A DNA stretch of 64,000 nt from JADLHS01 sp964594985 (GTDB lineage: Bacteria; Verrucomicrobiota; Verrucomicrobiia; Limisphaerales; JADLHS01), in assembly GCA_964594985.1 (NCBI GenBank), contig CAZQNQ010000005.1, positions 62,001-126,000 of the forward strand. The letters are read 5' to 3'. Shown here one piece after another: positions 33,286 to 41,472 of this stretch. The notes under the pieces are model-generated. The model searched no databases, was not told where the DNA came from, and worked only from the letters and a program-made list of their open reading frames with translations. A program made the position numbers and the translations under genes. Within the stretch, counting starts at the first letter, position 1. Every line of letters starts with the position of its first letter.

Positions 33286-34074
33286 TTAGTGCGTCTCCTT
33301 TCCGTGGGCGGCAGCCGGAGCGACTTCAGCCGGAGTACCAGCCTTGATTTCCGTCCGGACTTTCTCGGCGTAATCCGCGCCGACGACGCGCAGGTAGATT
33401 GAAATCGGGATCAAGGCGTAACCGATGAAGATCGCCGTGCTGATGCCCTTGGCGAGGAGTTGGATGCGCGGCCACCAGACGTGGTTGCGGAAACCGAACG
33501 ACTGAAACGCGCTCGAAATGCCGTGTCCGAGGTGGATGAACAACAGCGCCTGAGCAATGAGGTAAAATGCCGACACCCACCAGACTTGGAAGCCGAGGAT
33601 CATCATGGCATAAACGTCAGGAACAGTTTCGCCCTCCAGCGTGGCCTTGAGCTGGGTGAAGTCGCCCACGCCATTGATGCCGGGCAGCCGCACCGTGAAG
33701 TGTGCGAGGTGATAGAGAATAAAGAACAGAATCACGAGGCCGCTCATCATCATGTAGCGCGAGCGCCACTCGGCCCCGAACGGTTCGGGGTTATGGTAGC
33801 CGACCGGGCGGGCTTCCTTGTTTTCGATGGTCAATTTCAGCGCGGTGGCGATGTGGATGCCGACGAGCGCCAGCAGGCCGAGCCGCGCGCCCCAGACCAT
33901 CGCCGGTTTGCTCTGGAGGAAATGGGCGTAGTGGTTGATGAGTTCCGGCGGGCCAAACACCTGCAAGTTACCGACCAGATGGCCGATGACAAACAGGAGG
34001 AGGAACGCGCCGGACCCGGCCATCAGATATTTCTTGCCGAGTGACGATTTAAGGATGCCTGACACAATGCTCAT
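33286..34074 (-). CDS. sdhC: Succinate dehydrogenase cytochrome b subunit
   Basis: 262 residues with five transmembrane helices, the single-subunit, diheme type (as in B. subtilis and Bacteroidetes). Features: KYLMAGSGAFLLLFVIGHLV with the first helix and its heme-ligand histidine, GIHIATALKLTIEN, ILYHLAHFTVRLPG and LLFIHLGHGISSAFQSFGFR with further heme histidines. It anchors SdhAB and passes electrons to the quinone pool. First gene of the sdhC-sdhA-(ORF6N)-sdhB operon. Confidence 0.93.
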   Translation of the reverse strand: MSIVSGILKSSLGKKYLMAGSGAFLLLFVIGHLVGNLQVFGPPELINHYAHFLQSKPAMVWGARLGLLALVGIHIATALKLTIENKEARPVGYHNPEPFGAEWRSRYMMMSGLVILFFILYHLAHFTVRLPGINGVGDFTQLKATLEGETVPDVYAMMILGFQVWWVSAFYLIAQALLFIHLGHGISSAFQSFGFRNHVWWPRIQLLAKGISTAIFIGYALIPISIYLRVVGADYAEKVRTEIKAGTPAEVAPAAAHGKETH

Positions 34075-34119
34075 GGAAACAATGGTTCTGTGCTGTCGAA
34101 AACGCTGCGACGGGAGGAG

Positions 34120-34148
34120 AGGCTAATCCCTCATCAGCCTGAAGGCAA
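34120..34148 (-). promoter_or_regulatory. Candidate promoter of the sdh operon
   Basis: On the minus strand TTGCCT and TAGCCT separated by 17 bases, about 45 bases upstream of the sdhC ATG. Confidence 0.45.
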
Positions 34149-34266
34149 CGAAACTTAATTTCTATAAGGCGCGGTTGGCGGAATGTTTTGATTCCTAATC
34201 ACGGTGGCCATCCGCCATAAACGGCTCGGTGCTTCGTCCGATGGAAAACCACTGATGTGCCGTGAA

Positions 34267-35703
34267 CTATTCTGCCTTCTTCGTTTCAGCGATCTTGGCC
34301 AGCAAGGCATCGCGTTCGCTCGTATCGCCGCTCCCGCAACCGCCGCCGTTGGCGTGTTCGTGCGGTTCTTCACGGCGTTGGAAGACGGATTGCGCCCCGT
34401 TCATCGCGGCGCGGGGAGAATTGATCGCGGCCTTGGCTTCGGCCAGATGACCTTTGCCGATGGTGACGCCGTTGAAGGCACGCTGGGTCAATTCGACGGT
34501 CGCAGCGAACGGCTTCGGTTTCGTGCCGAAGTTGTATCGGAAATTCTTCCAGTTGTCGCCGGATTGGTAGTTCGTGCCGAGCGCGCCGCTGGGGTCGTAG
34601 CCGCAATGGACCATGCAGTTCTCGCAACGCGGGTCGCGCGCGACGCCATCCACCACGCCGTATTTCTCCCAGTTCACCTTGGACAGCATCTCGTGATAAC
34701 CGTCATAGTGACCGTCCGTCATCAGATAACAGGGCGCTTTCCAGCCTTTGACGTTGTAGGTCGGGATCGCCCACGCCGTGCAGGTCAGCTCGCGTTTGCC
34801 GGCGAGAAATTCCTGATACACCGGCGTGCCGAAGATGGTGAAATTTTTGCCCCATTCCTCGATCTTCGCGAATTTCTGCCGCGTCATCTTGCGCGTGAGA
34901 AAGAAATCCTCCGGCTGTTTGCCGAGGCGCGAGACCATGTCCTTCTTGGCCGCGTCGTATTCGTAGCCGGGCGAAATTGTATGTCCATCCACGTCGAGCG
35001 AGCTGAGGAACTGGAACATGTCCTCCAGTTCCTGCACGTCGGTCTCCTTATAGACCGTGGTGTTGGTCGCGGTCTGGTAGCCGAGAATCTTCGCCATCTT
35101 GATGGCGGCGACGCACTCCTTGAACACGCCTTCGCGCTCGACGATGAGATCGTGCGTGAATTCCAGTCCGTCCACATGGACGTTCCAATACATCCACTGG
35201 CTCGGGCGGATGACCACCTTGCTCTTTGCCGTGGCGTCCGCTTTGCGGATGGTTTCGGCTTCTTTTTCGGTGATGAGTTGCTCCGCCAAAAGCTGCTTTA
35301 CATAGGACTGATGCGACTCATTCGTCTCGTCATAGATGGCCGCCAGATACTCCCGCATTTTTTTCCGCATGAACACGCCGTTCGTGCAGATGTAGATGAT
35401 GCGGCCCTGCTCGCGCAGTCCGGCGACCAGTTCTTCAATCTTGGGATAAATCAGCGGTTCACCGCCACAGATCGAAACCATCGGCGCTTCGCATTCCGCC
35501 GCCGCCGCGAGACACTTCTCCAACGGCACCATGTCCTTGAGTGAGGTGGAATATTCGCGAATCCGACCGCAGCCCGTGCACGTCAGATTGCACGTATGCA
35601 GGGGCTCGAGCTGGAGCACCATGGCAAACTTGGGCGTGCGCTTGACCTTGTGTTTGACGATGTGACCGGCGATTTTCGCCGTCAACGCGAAGGGAAATCG
35701 CAT
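34267..35703 (-). CDS. hpnH: Radical SAM protein, adenosyl-hopene transferase HpnH-like
   Basis: 478 residues. LEPLHTCNLTCTGCGRIREY carries the CxxxCxxC cluster motif (C38, C42, C45), followed by VSICGGEPLIYPKIEELVAG, the GGEP motif that binds SAM. HpnH adds a 5'-deoxyadenosyl group to diploptene to start C35 hopanoid synthesis. The C-terminal part has extra cysteines (PRCENCMVHCGYDPSGAL) as in HpnH relatives (DUF3463). At 478 residues it is longer than typical HpnH (~340-380), with an inserted helical block around 110-160 and a G/C-rich tail (HEHANGGGCGSGD). No other hpn gene is in the window, so the hopanoid assignment is inferred from motifs alone. Confidence 0.75.
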   Translation of the reverse strand: MRFPFALTAKIAGHIVKHKVKRTPKFAMVLQLEPLHTCNLTCTGCGRIREYSTSLKDMVPLEKCLAAAAECEAPMVSICGGEPLIYPKIEELVAGLREQGRIIYICTNGVFMRKKMREYLAAIYDETNESHQSYVKQLLAEQLITEKEAETIRKADATAKSKVVIRPSQWMYWNVHVDGLEFTHDLIVEREGVFKECVAAIKMAKILGYQTATNTTVYKETDVQELEDMFQFLSSLDVDGHTISPGYEYDAAKKDMVSRLGKQPEDFFLTRKMTRQKFAKIEEWGKNFTIFGTPVYQEFLAGKRELTCTAWAIPTYNVKGWKAPCYLMTDGHYDGYHEMLSKVNWEKYGVVDGVARDPRCENCMVHCGYDPSGALGTNYQSGDNWKNFRYNFGTKPKPFAATVELTQRAFNGVTIGKGHLAEAKAAINSPRAAMNGAQSVFQRREEPHEHANGGGCGSGDTSERDALLAKIAETKKAE

Positions 35704-35706
35704 AAA

Positions 35707-35910
35707 TCAGGGACGGACTTGGGCGACGACCGAGACGGTATTGGTCGAATTGGCTGGCGGAGTCGCGGGGGCCGGGCGGTTCTGGATCAGGCCCGGGAGC
35801 AGGAAATCCAGCGGGGAAACGCTCTGGCTGGCATTGATGCCGCCGCAGCCAGCCGTGCAAACCGCTAGGATTGCGCATCCGGCCGCTTGAACTAACTTCC
35901 GCTTGGTCAT
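35707..35910 (-). CDS. Small lipoprotein with SVSPLDFLLPGL motif
   Basis: 67 residues from the ATG at 35910. A lipobox (TAGC) ends the signal peptide CAILAVCTAGC; the mature start is CGGINASQSVSPLDFLLPGL followed by a proline-rich tail. Such GCGGINAS.SVSP..FLLPG sequences are, from memory, common as tiny verrucomicrobial lipoproteins of unknown role. The stop lies four bases from the hpnH start, so the two may be co-transcribed. Confidence 0.7.
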   Translation of the reverse strand: MTKRKLVQAAGCAILAVCTAGCGGINASQSVSPLDFLLPGLIQNRPAPATPPANSTNTVSVVAQVRP

Positions 35911-35964
35911 CACTGGAGCCGGAGTATAAAGCCCCGCGACCGGATGGAGAAGGACATTTTTACA

Positions 35965-36735
35965 ATGTGGAACAGACTTGCTCATGCTGCGGGTTTAACC
36001 CTGCTGCCGCTGTTTTGTTGCTGGGCCGGACTTGCTGGCACCGCAGCCGAGCCTCCCGCTTCCGCCGCCTTGACCAACGCCGTGGCGCATGCTGAAAAAG
36101 AACTAGCCGCTGCCCGCCAAAATTTTGCCGCCGAACCGACCAATAGCGTTGCGGCCTGGCAGTTGGGTCGTGCCTGTTGGGTGTGGGGAAAGTTGCTCCC
36201 CGATCCGGCTGCAAAGGAAAAAATCTTCACAGAAGGCGTCGCCGCCTGCCGCCGCAGCATCGCCCTCGACCCGAAATCTGTTCCCGGCCATTACTATCTC
36301 GGCATGAACATCGGCCGCATCGCCGATCTCAAACGCAACCTCGCCGCCTTCACCATGGTCCGGGAGGTGGAAAAATCCTTCCAACGCGTCCGCACTCTGG
36401 ATGAAAAATTCGCGCACGCCGGGGCCGACCGGAATCTGGGGCTGCTCTACCATCATGCCCCTGGCTGGCCGTTGAGTGTCGGCGACAAGAAACTGGGCCG
36501 CAAACATCTCACCCGCGCGGTCGAGCTGGCAGGGGATTATCCCGAGAACCGGTTGAATCTCGCCGAAGCCGCGCTCGATTGGAAAGACCTGAAGCTGGTG
36601 CAGAGCGAACTTGCTGCCCTCGAGAAACTCTGGCCCGTCGCCAAAACCAATCTCGTCGGCCCGGAATGGGAATTCGACTGGCTCGACTGGGAAAAACGCC
36701 GCGCTGACTTGGAGCGTAAACGCGTGCCCAAGTGA
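35965..36735 (+). CDS. Exported TPR-like protein
   Basis: 256 residues from the ATG at 35965, preceded by GGAGAAGGA; an upstream ATG at 35944 overlaps that site and is less likely. Signal peptide AAGLTLLPLFCCWAGLAGTA. The mature part is helical, with TPR-like pairs (AVAAWQLGRACWVWGKLLPD, RSIALDPKSVPGHYYLGMNI, and YHHAPGWPLSVGDKKLGRKH resembling the TatT TPR family). It is probably periplasmic. It is divergent from the small lipoprotein gene. Confidence 0.7.
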   Translation: MWNRLAHAAGLTLLPLFCCWAGLAGTAAEPPASAALTNAVAHAEKELAAARQNFAAEPTNSVAAWQLGRACWVWGKLLPDPAAKEKIFTEGVAACRRSIALDPKSVPGHYYLGMNIGRIADLKRNLAAFTMVREVEKSFQRVRTLDEKFAHAGADRNLGLLYHHAPGWPLSVGDKKLGRKHLTRAVELAGDYPENRLNLAEAALDWKDLKLVQSELAALEKLWPVAKTNLVGPEWEFDWLDWEKRRADLERKRVPK

Positions 36736-36758
36736 AACCAGCAACCCAAACAACTGTT

Positions 36759-37077
36759 TAACCACGAAACACACTAAACACACGAAAGTAACACAGAACG
36801 AAGCTGGGCGAGTTCTTTAGCGCGCACCGCAAAAAGAATATCGAAAACAATGGGTTAATGAAACGCCCCTCACCCCGGCCCTCTCCCCATCGGATGGGGA
36901 GAGGGTGGCCGCAGGCCGGGTGAGGGGAATTTGTTTCCGACAAACATTTGAGAACTGTTCCATCTGCGAATGAATCTCTTGTAAATCTGGCTGGTGTCAT
37001 TGACTGCGACAGAAACGCGAGCGTTACTCCACAAAATGAAATCTCATTTCGTCCCCCTTTCGTGTGTTTCGTGGTTG
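36759..37077. repeat. ACCACGAAACACAC repeat pair enclosing another palindrome
   Basis: Left arm TTAACCACGAAACACACTAA and right arm TTCGTGTGTTTCGTGGTTG, about 270 bases apart. Between them is the GGCCCTCTCCCC palindrome (36864-36929), so one element appears to have landed inside another. Together they fill the ~415 bases before lgt; no gene is seen. Confidence 0.65.
36864..36929. repeat. CCCCTCACCCCGGCCCTCTC palindrome
   Basis: Contains CTCTCCCCATCGGATGGGGAG and ends GGCCGGGTGAGGGG. The same family occurs at 37959-38120, 50025-50190 and 58244-58306. Confidence 0.7.
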
Positions 37078-37151
37078 AAAATGTTCGGCGGTAACTTTCG
37101 CCGCCAGAATCAATTTCTCATCCGCCCGGTTTCCCGCTAGTTTTTCCGCCT

Positions 37152-37943
37152 GTGCAACCGATTGCGTTTCAGCTTGGCCCGATCACGGTGCATTGGTTCG
37201 GCGTCTGCATCGCCGCCGCGTTTCTCGCCGGCATGTGGACGGCGGCCCGCCGCGCCCCGCGCATCGGCGTGCCCGGCGAAATCATCGCCGACCTCGTCAT
37301 ACCGTGGCTGCTTGTTGGCGGCATCATCGGCGCGCGCACCATGTTCGTCGTCACGTATTGGAACGACGAATTCGTCGGCAAACCGTGGTGGGAAATCTTT
37401 ATGATCCAGCGCGGCGGCCTGGTATTTTACGGCGGCCTCATCGGTTCGGCGCTGGCCACCATCCTCTTCGCGTGGATCAAAAAAGTCCCGCTCTGGAAAC
37501 TGGCGGATATTCTGGCGCCCAGCATTGCGCTTGGCTCGATGTTCGGACGGATCGGCTGCTTGATGAACGGCTGTTGTTATGGCCGTGCCTGCGATCTGCC
37601 GTGGGCCATCCGCTTTCCGGCGAACAACCATCTCGGCTCGCCCACGGTTCCGGTTCATCCCACCCAGATCTACGACGCGCTGCTGAACCTCACGCTTTAC
37701 GTCGGGCTCGCGTGGCTGTTCCGCGCTCGCCGCAAATTCGACGGCCAGATCTTCGCCATCTTCCTGATGTGCTACGCCGTCACGCGCTCGACCGTGGAGT
37801 TTTTCCGCGGTGACTATTCCGACGGCCACCTTCATAACGGCCTCACCCCCGCACATCTGTTGAGCATTGGCATTTTTGTGACGGGTGTGGTTTTATTCGC
37901 TGTGCTGCAAGGTCGTCAAACTTCCACGCTTCCGCAGAAATGA
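37152..37943 (+). CDS. lgt: Prolipoprotein diacylglyceryl transferase
   Basis: 263 residues with a GTG start. It transfers diacylglycerol to the lipobox cysteine of prelipoproteins in the inner membrane. The family signature GRIGCLMNGCCYGRACDLPW is present, with the conserved HWFGVCIAAAFLAGM near the N-terminus, GGLVFYGGLIGS and VHPTQIYDALLNL. It has about seven transmembrane helices. A possible -10 (TAGTTT) lies 8 bases before the start. Consistent with the many lipoproteins encoded nearby. Confidence 0.95.
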   Translation: MQPIAFQLGPITVHWFGVCIAAAFLAGMWTAARRAPRIGVPGEIIADLVIPWLLVGGIIGARTMFVVTYWNDEFVGKPWWEIFMIQRGGLVFYGGLIGSALATILFAWIKKVPLWKLADILAPSIALGSMFGRIGCLMNGCCYGRACDLPWAIRFPANNHLGSPTVPVHPTQIYDALLNLTLYVGLAWLFRARRKFDGQIFAIFLMCYAVTRSTVEFFRGDYSDGHLHNGLTPAHLLSIGIFVTGVVLFAVLQGRQTSTLPQK

Positions 37944-37958
37944 GAATTGGTTTCACCA

Positions 37959-38120
37959 GCCCGCCCTCACCCCGGCCCTCTCCCCCAGGAGAGGGGGAAC
38001 AGATCGGGGTCGTTTTGATACCTGAAAGTCACTGGAGTAAATCTGGCGACTTGATTTGCATGAAGGCGGAAAACGATTCTCCCTCTCCCCGGGGGAGAGG
38101 GCCGGGGTGAGGGCGGGCGT
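37959..38120. repeat. Long CCCTCACCCCGGCCCTCTCC inverted repeat
   Basis: Left arm GCCCGCCCTCACCCCGGCCC and right arm GGGCCGGGGTGAGGGCGGGC, separated by ~110 bases. It fills the gap between lgt and miaA. Confidence 0.75.
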
Positions 38121-38141
38121 TACAACACACTTTTTCCTCTT

Positions 38142-39071
38142 GTGCCATCCAACCAGTCTATCTTTCTCGCCGGCCCGACTGCCGTGGGCAAATCCGCCCT
38201 CGCCCTTGCGCTCGCCGAGCAACGCGGCGGTGAGATCATTTCGGTGGACTCGATGCAGGTCTATCGCGGCCTCGATATCGGCACCGCCAAACCAAACGCC
38301 GCCGAATGCGCCCGTGCGCCGCATCACTTGATTGATGTGGCCGAACTCACCGAACCCTTCGATGCCGCGAAGTTCGTTGCGCTCGCGCAAAAGGTGGTGA
38401 CGGAAATCCAATCGCGCGGCCGCATCCCGATCTTCTGCGGCGGCACGGGGCTTTATTTCAAAGCCTATCTCGAAGGACTCGGCGCAGCGCCGCCGTCCGA
38501 CAAAAAACTCCGCGCGGAACTGGAAGCCACTCCGCTCGCCGAACTGCTCCTCGAACTCGAGCAACGCGACCCCGTCACATTCGCCAAGATTGATCGCCAC
38601 AATCCGCGCCGCGTCATCCGCGCGCTCGAAGTCGTCCGACTAACGGGAAAGCCATTTTCCGCCCAACGCGCCGTGTGGAATCCATCCTCCACCCTCCCTC
38701 CTCCATCTTCGCAGTTCGTTTGCCTGTCCCGCCCCGCCGCCGATCTCCACGCCCGCATCAACGCCCGCGCGGACGAAATGTTCGCCGCCGGCTTGGTCGA
38801 GGAAACCCGGCAAGTATTGCAACGCGGCCTGGAACAAAACAAAACCGCCCAGCAAGCCATCGGCTATCGGCAGGTGGTGGAACACTTGCGCGGCGAACGT
38901 TCGCTGGCGGAGACGATCGAACTGGTGAAGATCAAGACCCGCCAATACGCCAAACATCAGATGACGTGGTTTCGGAAGTATGCCAACGCGCAATGGATTG
39001 AGATTCTGCCCGGCGATTCGGTTGAGGCGCTAAGTCACCGACTGATCACTGACATTTTTGGTCCGCGTTGA
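38142..39071 (+). CDS. miaA: tRNA dimethylallyltransferase
   Basis: 309 residues with GTG start. It adds dimethylallyl to A37 of tRNAs reading UNN codons. P-loop GPTAVGKS (11-18), then IISVDSMQVYRGLDIGTAKP, HHLIDVAELTEPFDAAKFV, and IFCGGTGLYFKAYLEGLGAA. The C-terminal part has QAIGYRQVVEHLRGE and KIKTRQYAKHQMTWFRKY, the RQ.AKRQ..WFR motif. Near residues 181-191 an unusual stretch (NPSSTLPPPSSQF) is encoded by a CCTCCACCCTCC-type repeat, where homologues have only a short loop. Confidence 0.95.
   Translation: MPSNQSIFLAGPTAVGKSALALALAEQRGGEIISVDSMQVYRGLDIGTAKPNAAECARAPHHLIDVAELTEPFDAAKFVALAQKVVTEIQSRGRIPIFCGGTGLYFKAYLEGLGAAPPSDKKLRAELEATPLAELLLELEQRDPVTFAKIDRHNPRRVIRALEVVRLTGKPFSAQRAVWNPSSTLPPPSSQFVCLSRPAADLHARINARADEMFAAGLVEETRQVLQRGLEQNKTAQQAIGYRQVVEHLRGERSLAETIELVKIKTRQYAKHQMTWFRKYANAQWIEILPGDSVEALSHRLITDIFGPR
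38684..38713. repeat. CCATCCTCCACCCTCC tract inside miaA
   Basis: Pyrimidine-rich CATCCTCCACCCTCCCTCC and CCATCTTCG within the miaA frame; it encodes a Ser/Pro-rich linker. The composition is unlike the flanking codons. Confidence 0.5.
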
Positions 39072-39091
39072 ATCCGGGTCAGGAATTGTAA

Positions 39092-39119
39092 TTGTTGGAC
39101 GGAGTTGAATCTCTAATCT
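39092..39119 (+). promoter_or_regulatory. Candidate promoter with -10 next to the start codon
   Basis: TTGTTG and TAATCT separated by 16 bases; the -10 box ends 6 bases before the ATG at 39126, suggesting a leaderless message. Confidence 0.4.
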
Positions 39120-39125
39120 GTCGCC

Positions 39126-40706
39126 ATGTTCAAGCGCCGCTTCAAACTGGTCGCGAAGATTCTGTTCGGGTTCATCGTGTTGGTCGTGGCGTTCTTGTTG
39201 ATTGAACGCTTTCGCGGGCAGATCGCTTTGGCCAAATACAAAAAAGAGCTGCACACCAAGGGCGAGAAGCTCACGCCGCAGGATTTCGTCGCGAAATTTG
39301 ATGAGGCGGACAATGGCGCACCCGCCGTTTTTGCCGCGATCAAAAGGCTCACCAATGGCGTCGTATTGCCGGACAGTTATCCGCCGCGTATGAAACTGCT
39401 GGAGTCGGGACGGGCCATCGTCGGATTCCGCGAGCCGCATTGGGTGGAGAAAGATCCCTATCGCCACGGCAAATCCCTCAAGGGTATTTTCACCAATCAC
39501 TGGGCTGACCTCGCCGCCGATTTGCAGGAGAACGCCGCGCCGTTGGCGGAAATCCAAGCGGCCCTGACCAAGCCGGTGTTGAACAACCGGTTGAACTTGG
39601 CGGAAGGAATCAAGCTGCAGTTTCCCCATCTCGCTCCGGCCAAATCCCTGACTTATTGGTTCGGCAGCGCGACCCAACTGGCACTGCATGAAGGGCGCAC
39701 TGCCGCTGCGGCGAAACATCTCGTATCCCAAATCAACCTGCCTCGACTCTTGGCAGAAGACGATATTGTCATCAGCGAACTGGTCCGAATTGCCCTCGGG
39801 GCAATCGCGCGAACGGGCACATGGGAAGCTTTGCAGGCGGAGGGCTGGACGGATGTGGACTTGGCTGTCATTCAGCGCGCATGGGAGGAGCAGGAGTTCG
39901 CCGCGAACCTGGCTCGGAATCTCGACGGCGAACGAGTCTTTGGCCTCGTCGCTACCGAACAGATGATCGCCTCAAACGAGGAGACGTATCAGATGATTTT
40001 CAACGAGTTCGCCGGTCTGATTGCAGTGTTTGCAGGTGACAGTAGCTCTGAGGTTGTGGATGACGTGCCATGGGAGAACATCAACTATGGGGAGGCTTTG
40101 CAGGAATTTGCCCGCAAACAAATCTATTGCCGGGTCTGGCGGTTCGCATGGGCGAAGCAAGCCGAAGTTCGCGAATTGGAATATATGCAACACCTCGTAG
40201 ATCTGGCACGTCAGGTCGCAAGGGAGAAGTCCTTTCTGACCGTGTCGAATTCTGTGGTCGCTCTAAACACTGTAACCAAGCAAATGGGGCTTTACGATCG
40301 TTTACGTTTTCCCGGACCAAATACCTTCAGTCTATTGTCTGGAACTATTTTGAAGGCCGCCAAGTTGGACACCGACCGGTCGCTTGCTCTCTGCGCTATT
40401 GGGCTCAAGCGTTATTCACTCCAACACGGCAGATTTCCGGAAAGTCTGACAGCACTTGTTCCCGAGTTCCTTTCCGCTGTGCCAGTGGACTACATGGACG
40501 GCAAACCCATCAAGTACCGGCTGAATGCCGATGGCAGTTTCACGCTTTACTCGGTGGGCGAAGACGGTAAGGACGACGGCGGCGACCTGACGTTGCCGGA
40601 AGGCTCCAAAAGCCGCGACTTGTGGCGGCGGCGCGATTACGTCTGGCCCGCGCCCGCCACCCCGGAGGAAGTGGAGGAATATCGCCGGAAAACAGGGCAG
40701 GATTAA
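39126..40706 (+). CDS. Membrane-anchored protein of unknown function
   Basis: 526 residues. A basic N-terminus and one transmembrane helix (ILFGFIVLVVAFLLIERF) precede a long helical extracytoplasmic part (LQENAAPLAEIQAALTKPVL and others). The C-terminal ~90 residues contain YSLQHGRFPESLTALVPEFL then LYSVGEDGKDDGGD and DYVWP. This ending resembles sequences seen at the ends of planctomycete and verrucomicrobial exported proteins with pseudopilin-like C-termini. No catalytic motif is seen. Confidence 0.6.
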   Translation: MFKRRFKLVAKILFGFIVLVVAFLLIERFRGQIALAKYKKELHTKGEKLTPQDFVAKFDEADNGAPAVFAAIKRLTNGVVLPDSYPPRMKLLESGRAIVGFREPHWVEKDPYRHGKSLKGIFTNHWADLAADLQENAAPLAEIQAALTKPVLNNRLNLAEGIKLQFPHLAPAKSLTYWFGSATQLALHEGRTAAAAKHLVSQINLPRLLAEDDIVISELVRIALGAIARTGTWEALQAEGWTDVDLAVIQRAWEEQEFAANLARNLDGERVFGLVATEQMIASNEETYQMIFNEFAGLIAVFAGDSSSEVVDDVPWENINYGEALQEFARKQIYCRVWRFAWAKQAEVRELEYMQHLVDLARQVAREKSFLTVSNSVVALNTVTKQMGLYDRLRFPGPNTFSLLSGTILKAAKLDTDRSLALCAIGLKRYSLQHGRFPESLTALVPEFLSAVPVDYMDGKPIKYRLNADGSFTLYSVGEDGKDDGGDLTLPEGSKSRDLWRRRDYVWPAPATPEEVEEYRRKTGQD

Positions 40707-40719
40707 CCCGCCAACGGGT

Positions 40720-40854
40720 GTGATTCAAACTGCCGGGCGCTCCGGCCTCTTACTCTTAATCTTTTTCGTAATCTTAATCTCCGGGCCAGAAGGATTAAGA
40801 AAAAGATTAGGATTAAGATTAAGAACCGGCCCGGCGAGCGGCAGTTCCAATCAC
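40720..40854. repeat. Complete TTAATC palindrome with ACTGCCG outer arms, copy 1
   Basis: Outer arms GTGATTCAAACTGCCG and CGGCAGTTCCAATCAC; inside, CTTAATCTTTTTCGTAATC pairs with GATTAAGAAAAAGATTAG. The same nested structure recurs before the coiled-coil zinc-ribbon gene (61672-61769). Confidence 0.85.
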
Positions 40855-40872
40855 CCCCCGTCAACATGGGCA

Positions 40873-40901
40873 TTGGCGCGGGCCGGGGGTTGTAGTAGGA
40901 T
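40873..40901 (+). promoter_or_regulatory. Candidate promoter of the DUF433/DUF5615 pair
   Basis: TTGGCG and TAGGAT separated by 17 bases; the -10 ends 5 bases before the ATG at 40907, so the transcript may be leaderless. Confidence 0.4.
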
Positions 40902-40906
40902 TGGGC

Positions 40907-41167
40907 ATGGCGGCGGCAGTTGAAACCTATCGTTACATCGTCAAAACCCCCGGCATCTGCGGGGGCAAGGCGCGGATTGAGAACACCCGCATCGGCGTTC
41001 ACGATGTGGTGGGGTTGTTGCAGAACGGCGAGACCGTGGAATCCGTAACTCGCCAACTGCCCGGTCTCACCCGCGCGCAGGTCTATGAATGCCTTTCGTA
41101 TTACGAAGACCACTTGGCGGAGATTGATTATCTCGTCGCCCGTCAGATGGCGGATGCCGGCAAATGA
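40907..41167 (+). CDS. DUF433 antitoxin-like protein
   Basis: 86 residues from ATG at 40907. KTPGICGGKARIENTRIGVH and DVVGLLQNGETVESVTRQLP are the DUF433 signature, a helix-turn-helix VapB45-like antitoxin that also binds its own promoter. The ending YEDHLAEIDYLVARQMADAG is typical. It overlaps the following toxin-like gene by four bases (ATGA), the normal type II toxin-antitoxin arrangement. Confidence 0.85.
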   Translation: MAAAVETYRYIVKTPGICGGKARIENTRIGVHDVVGLLQNGETVESVTRQLPGLTRAQVYECLSYYEDHLAEIDYLVARQMADAGK

Positions 41168-41472
41168 TTTTTCTTCTCGATCAGGATGTTCCTGACCCCA
41201 TCGCGCGGGTCATCCAGCAAGCCGGTCATGAAGCCCAGCGATTGCGGGAACTGCTGCCGATTGAATCTCCCGACAGTGCGGTGCTGGCCTTGGCCCATTC
41301 CCGCAACGCGCTGTTGGTCACCTGCAACCGGGATGATTTCCTGTCATTGGCGCAAACCACCCCGCACGCCGGCCAACGCGCATGGCCGAATGCAGTCATT
41401 TTCTCCGCCTGCTGCAAGCCGCCGGAGAAAGCGGCCTGCGCCACAACATCAATTTTGCCTGAACTCCTTTGA
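41164..41472 (+). pseudogene. DUF5615 (PIN-like) toxin, frameshifted near the C-terminus
   Basis: The open frame gives 102 residues: MIFLLDQDVPDPIARVIQQA is the DUF5615 start with its acidic residues, and LLVTCNRDDFLSLAQ is the second acidic motif. After TPHAG the frame becomes unlike the family. In the +1-shifted frame the DNA reads TRMAECSHFLRLLQAAGESG then LRHNINFA and a stop at 41460-41462, the C-terminus I would expect for this family. Roughly 20-30 bases (the IVLIRRR-like strand) also seem missing. The toxin is therefore probably inactive while its antitoxin is intact. Confidence 0.7.

Noticed and set aside
34204..35544. 446-codon open frame opposite hpnH
   Set aside because: Antisense shadow with no recognisable domain.
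40751..40824. Possible CRISPR-like array in the TTAATC repeat
   Set aside because: The units are short and form one large inverted repeat; there are no regular unique spacers and no cas genes.
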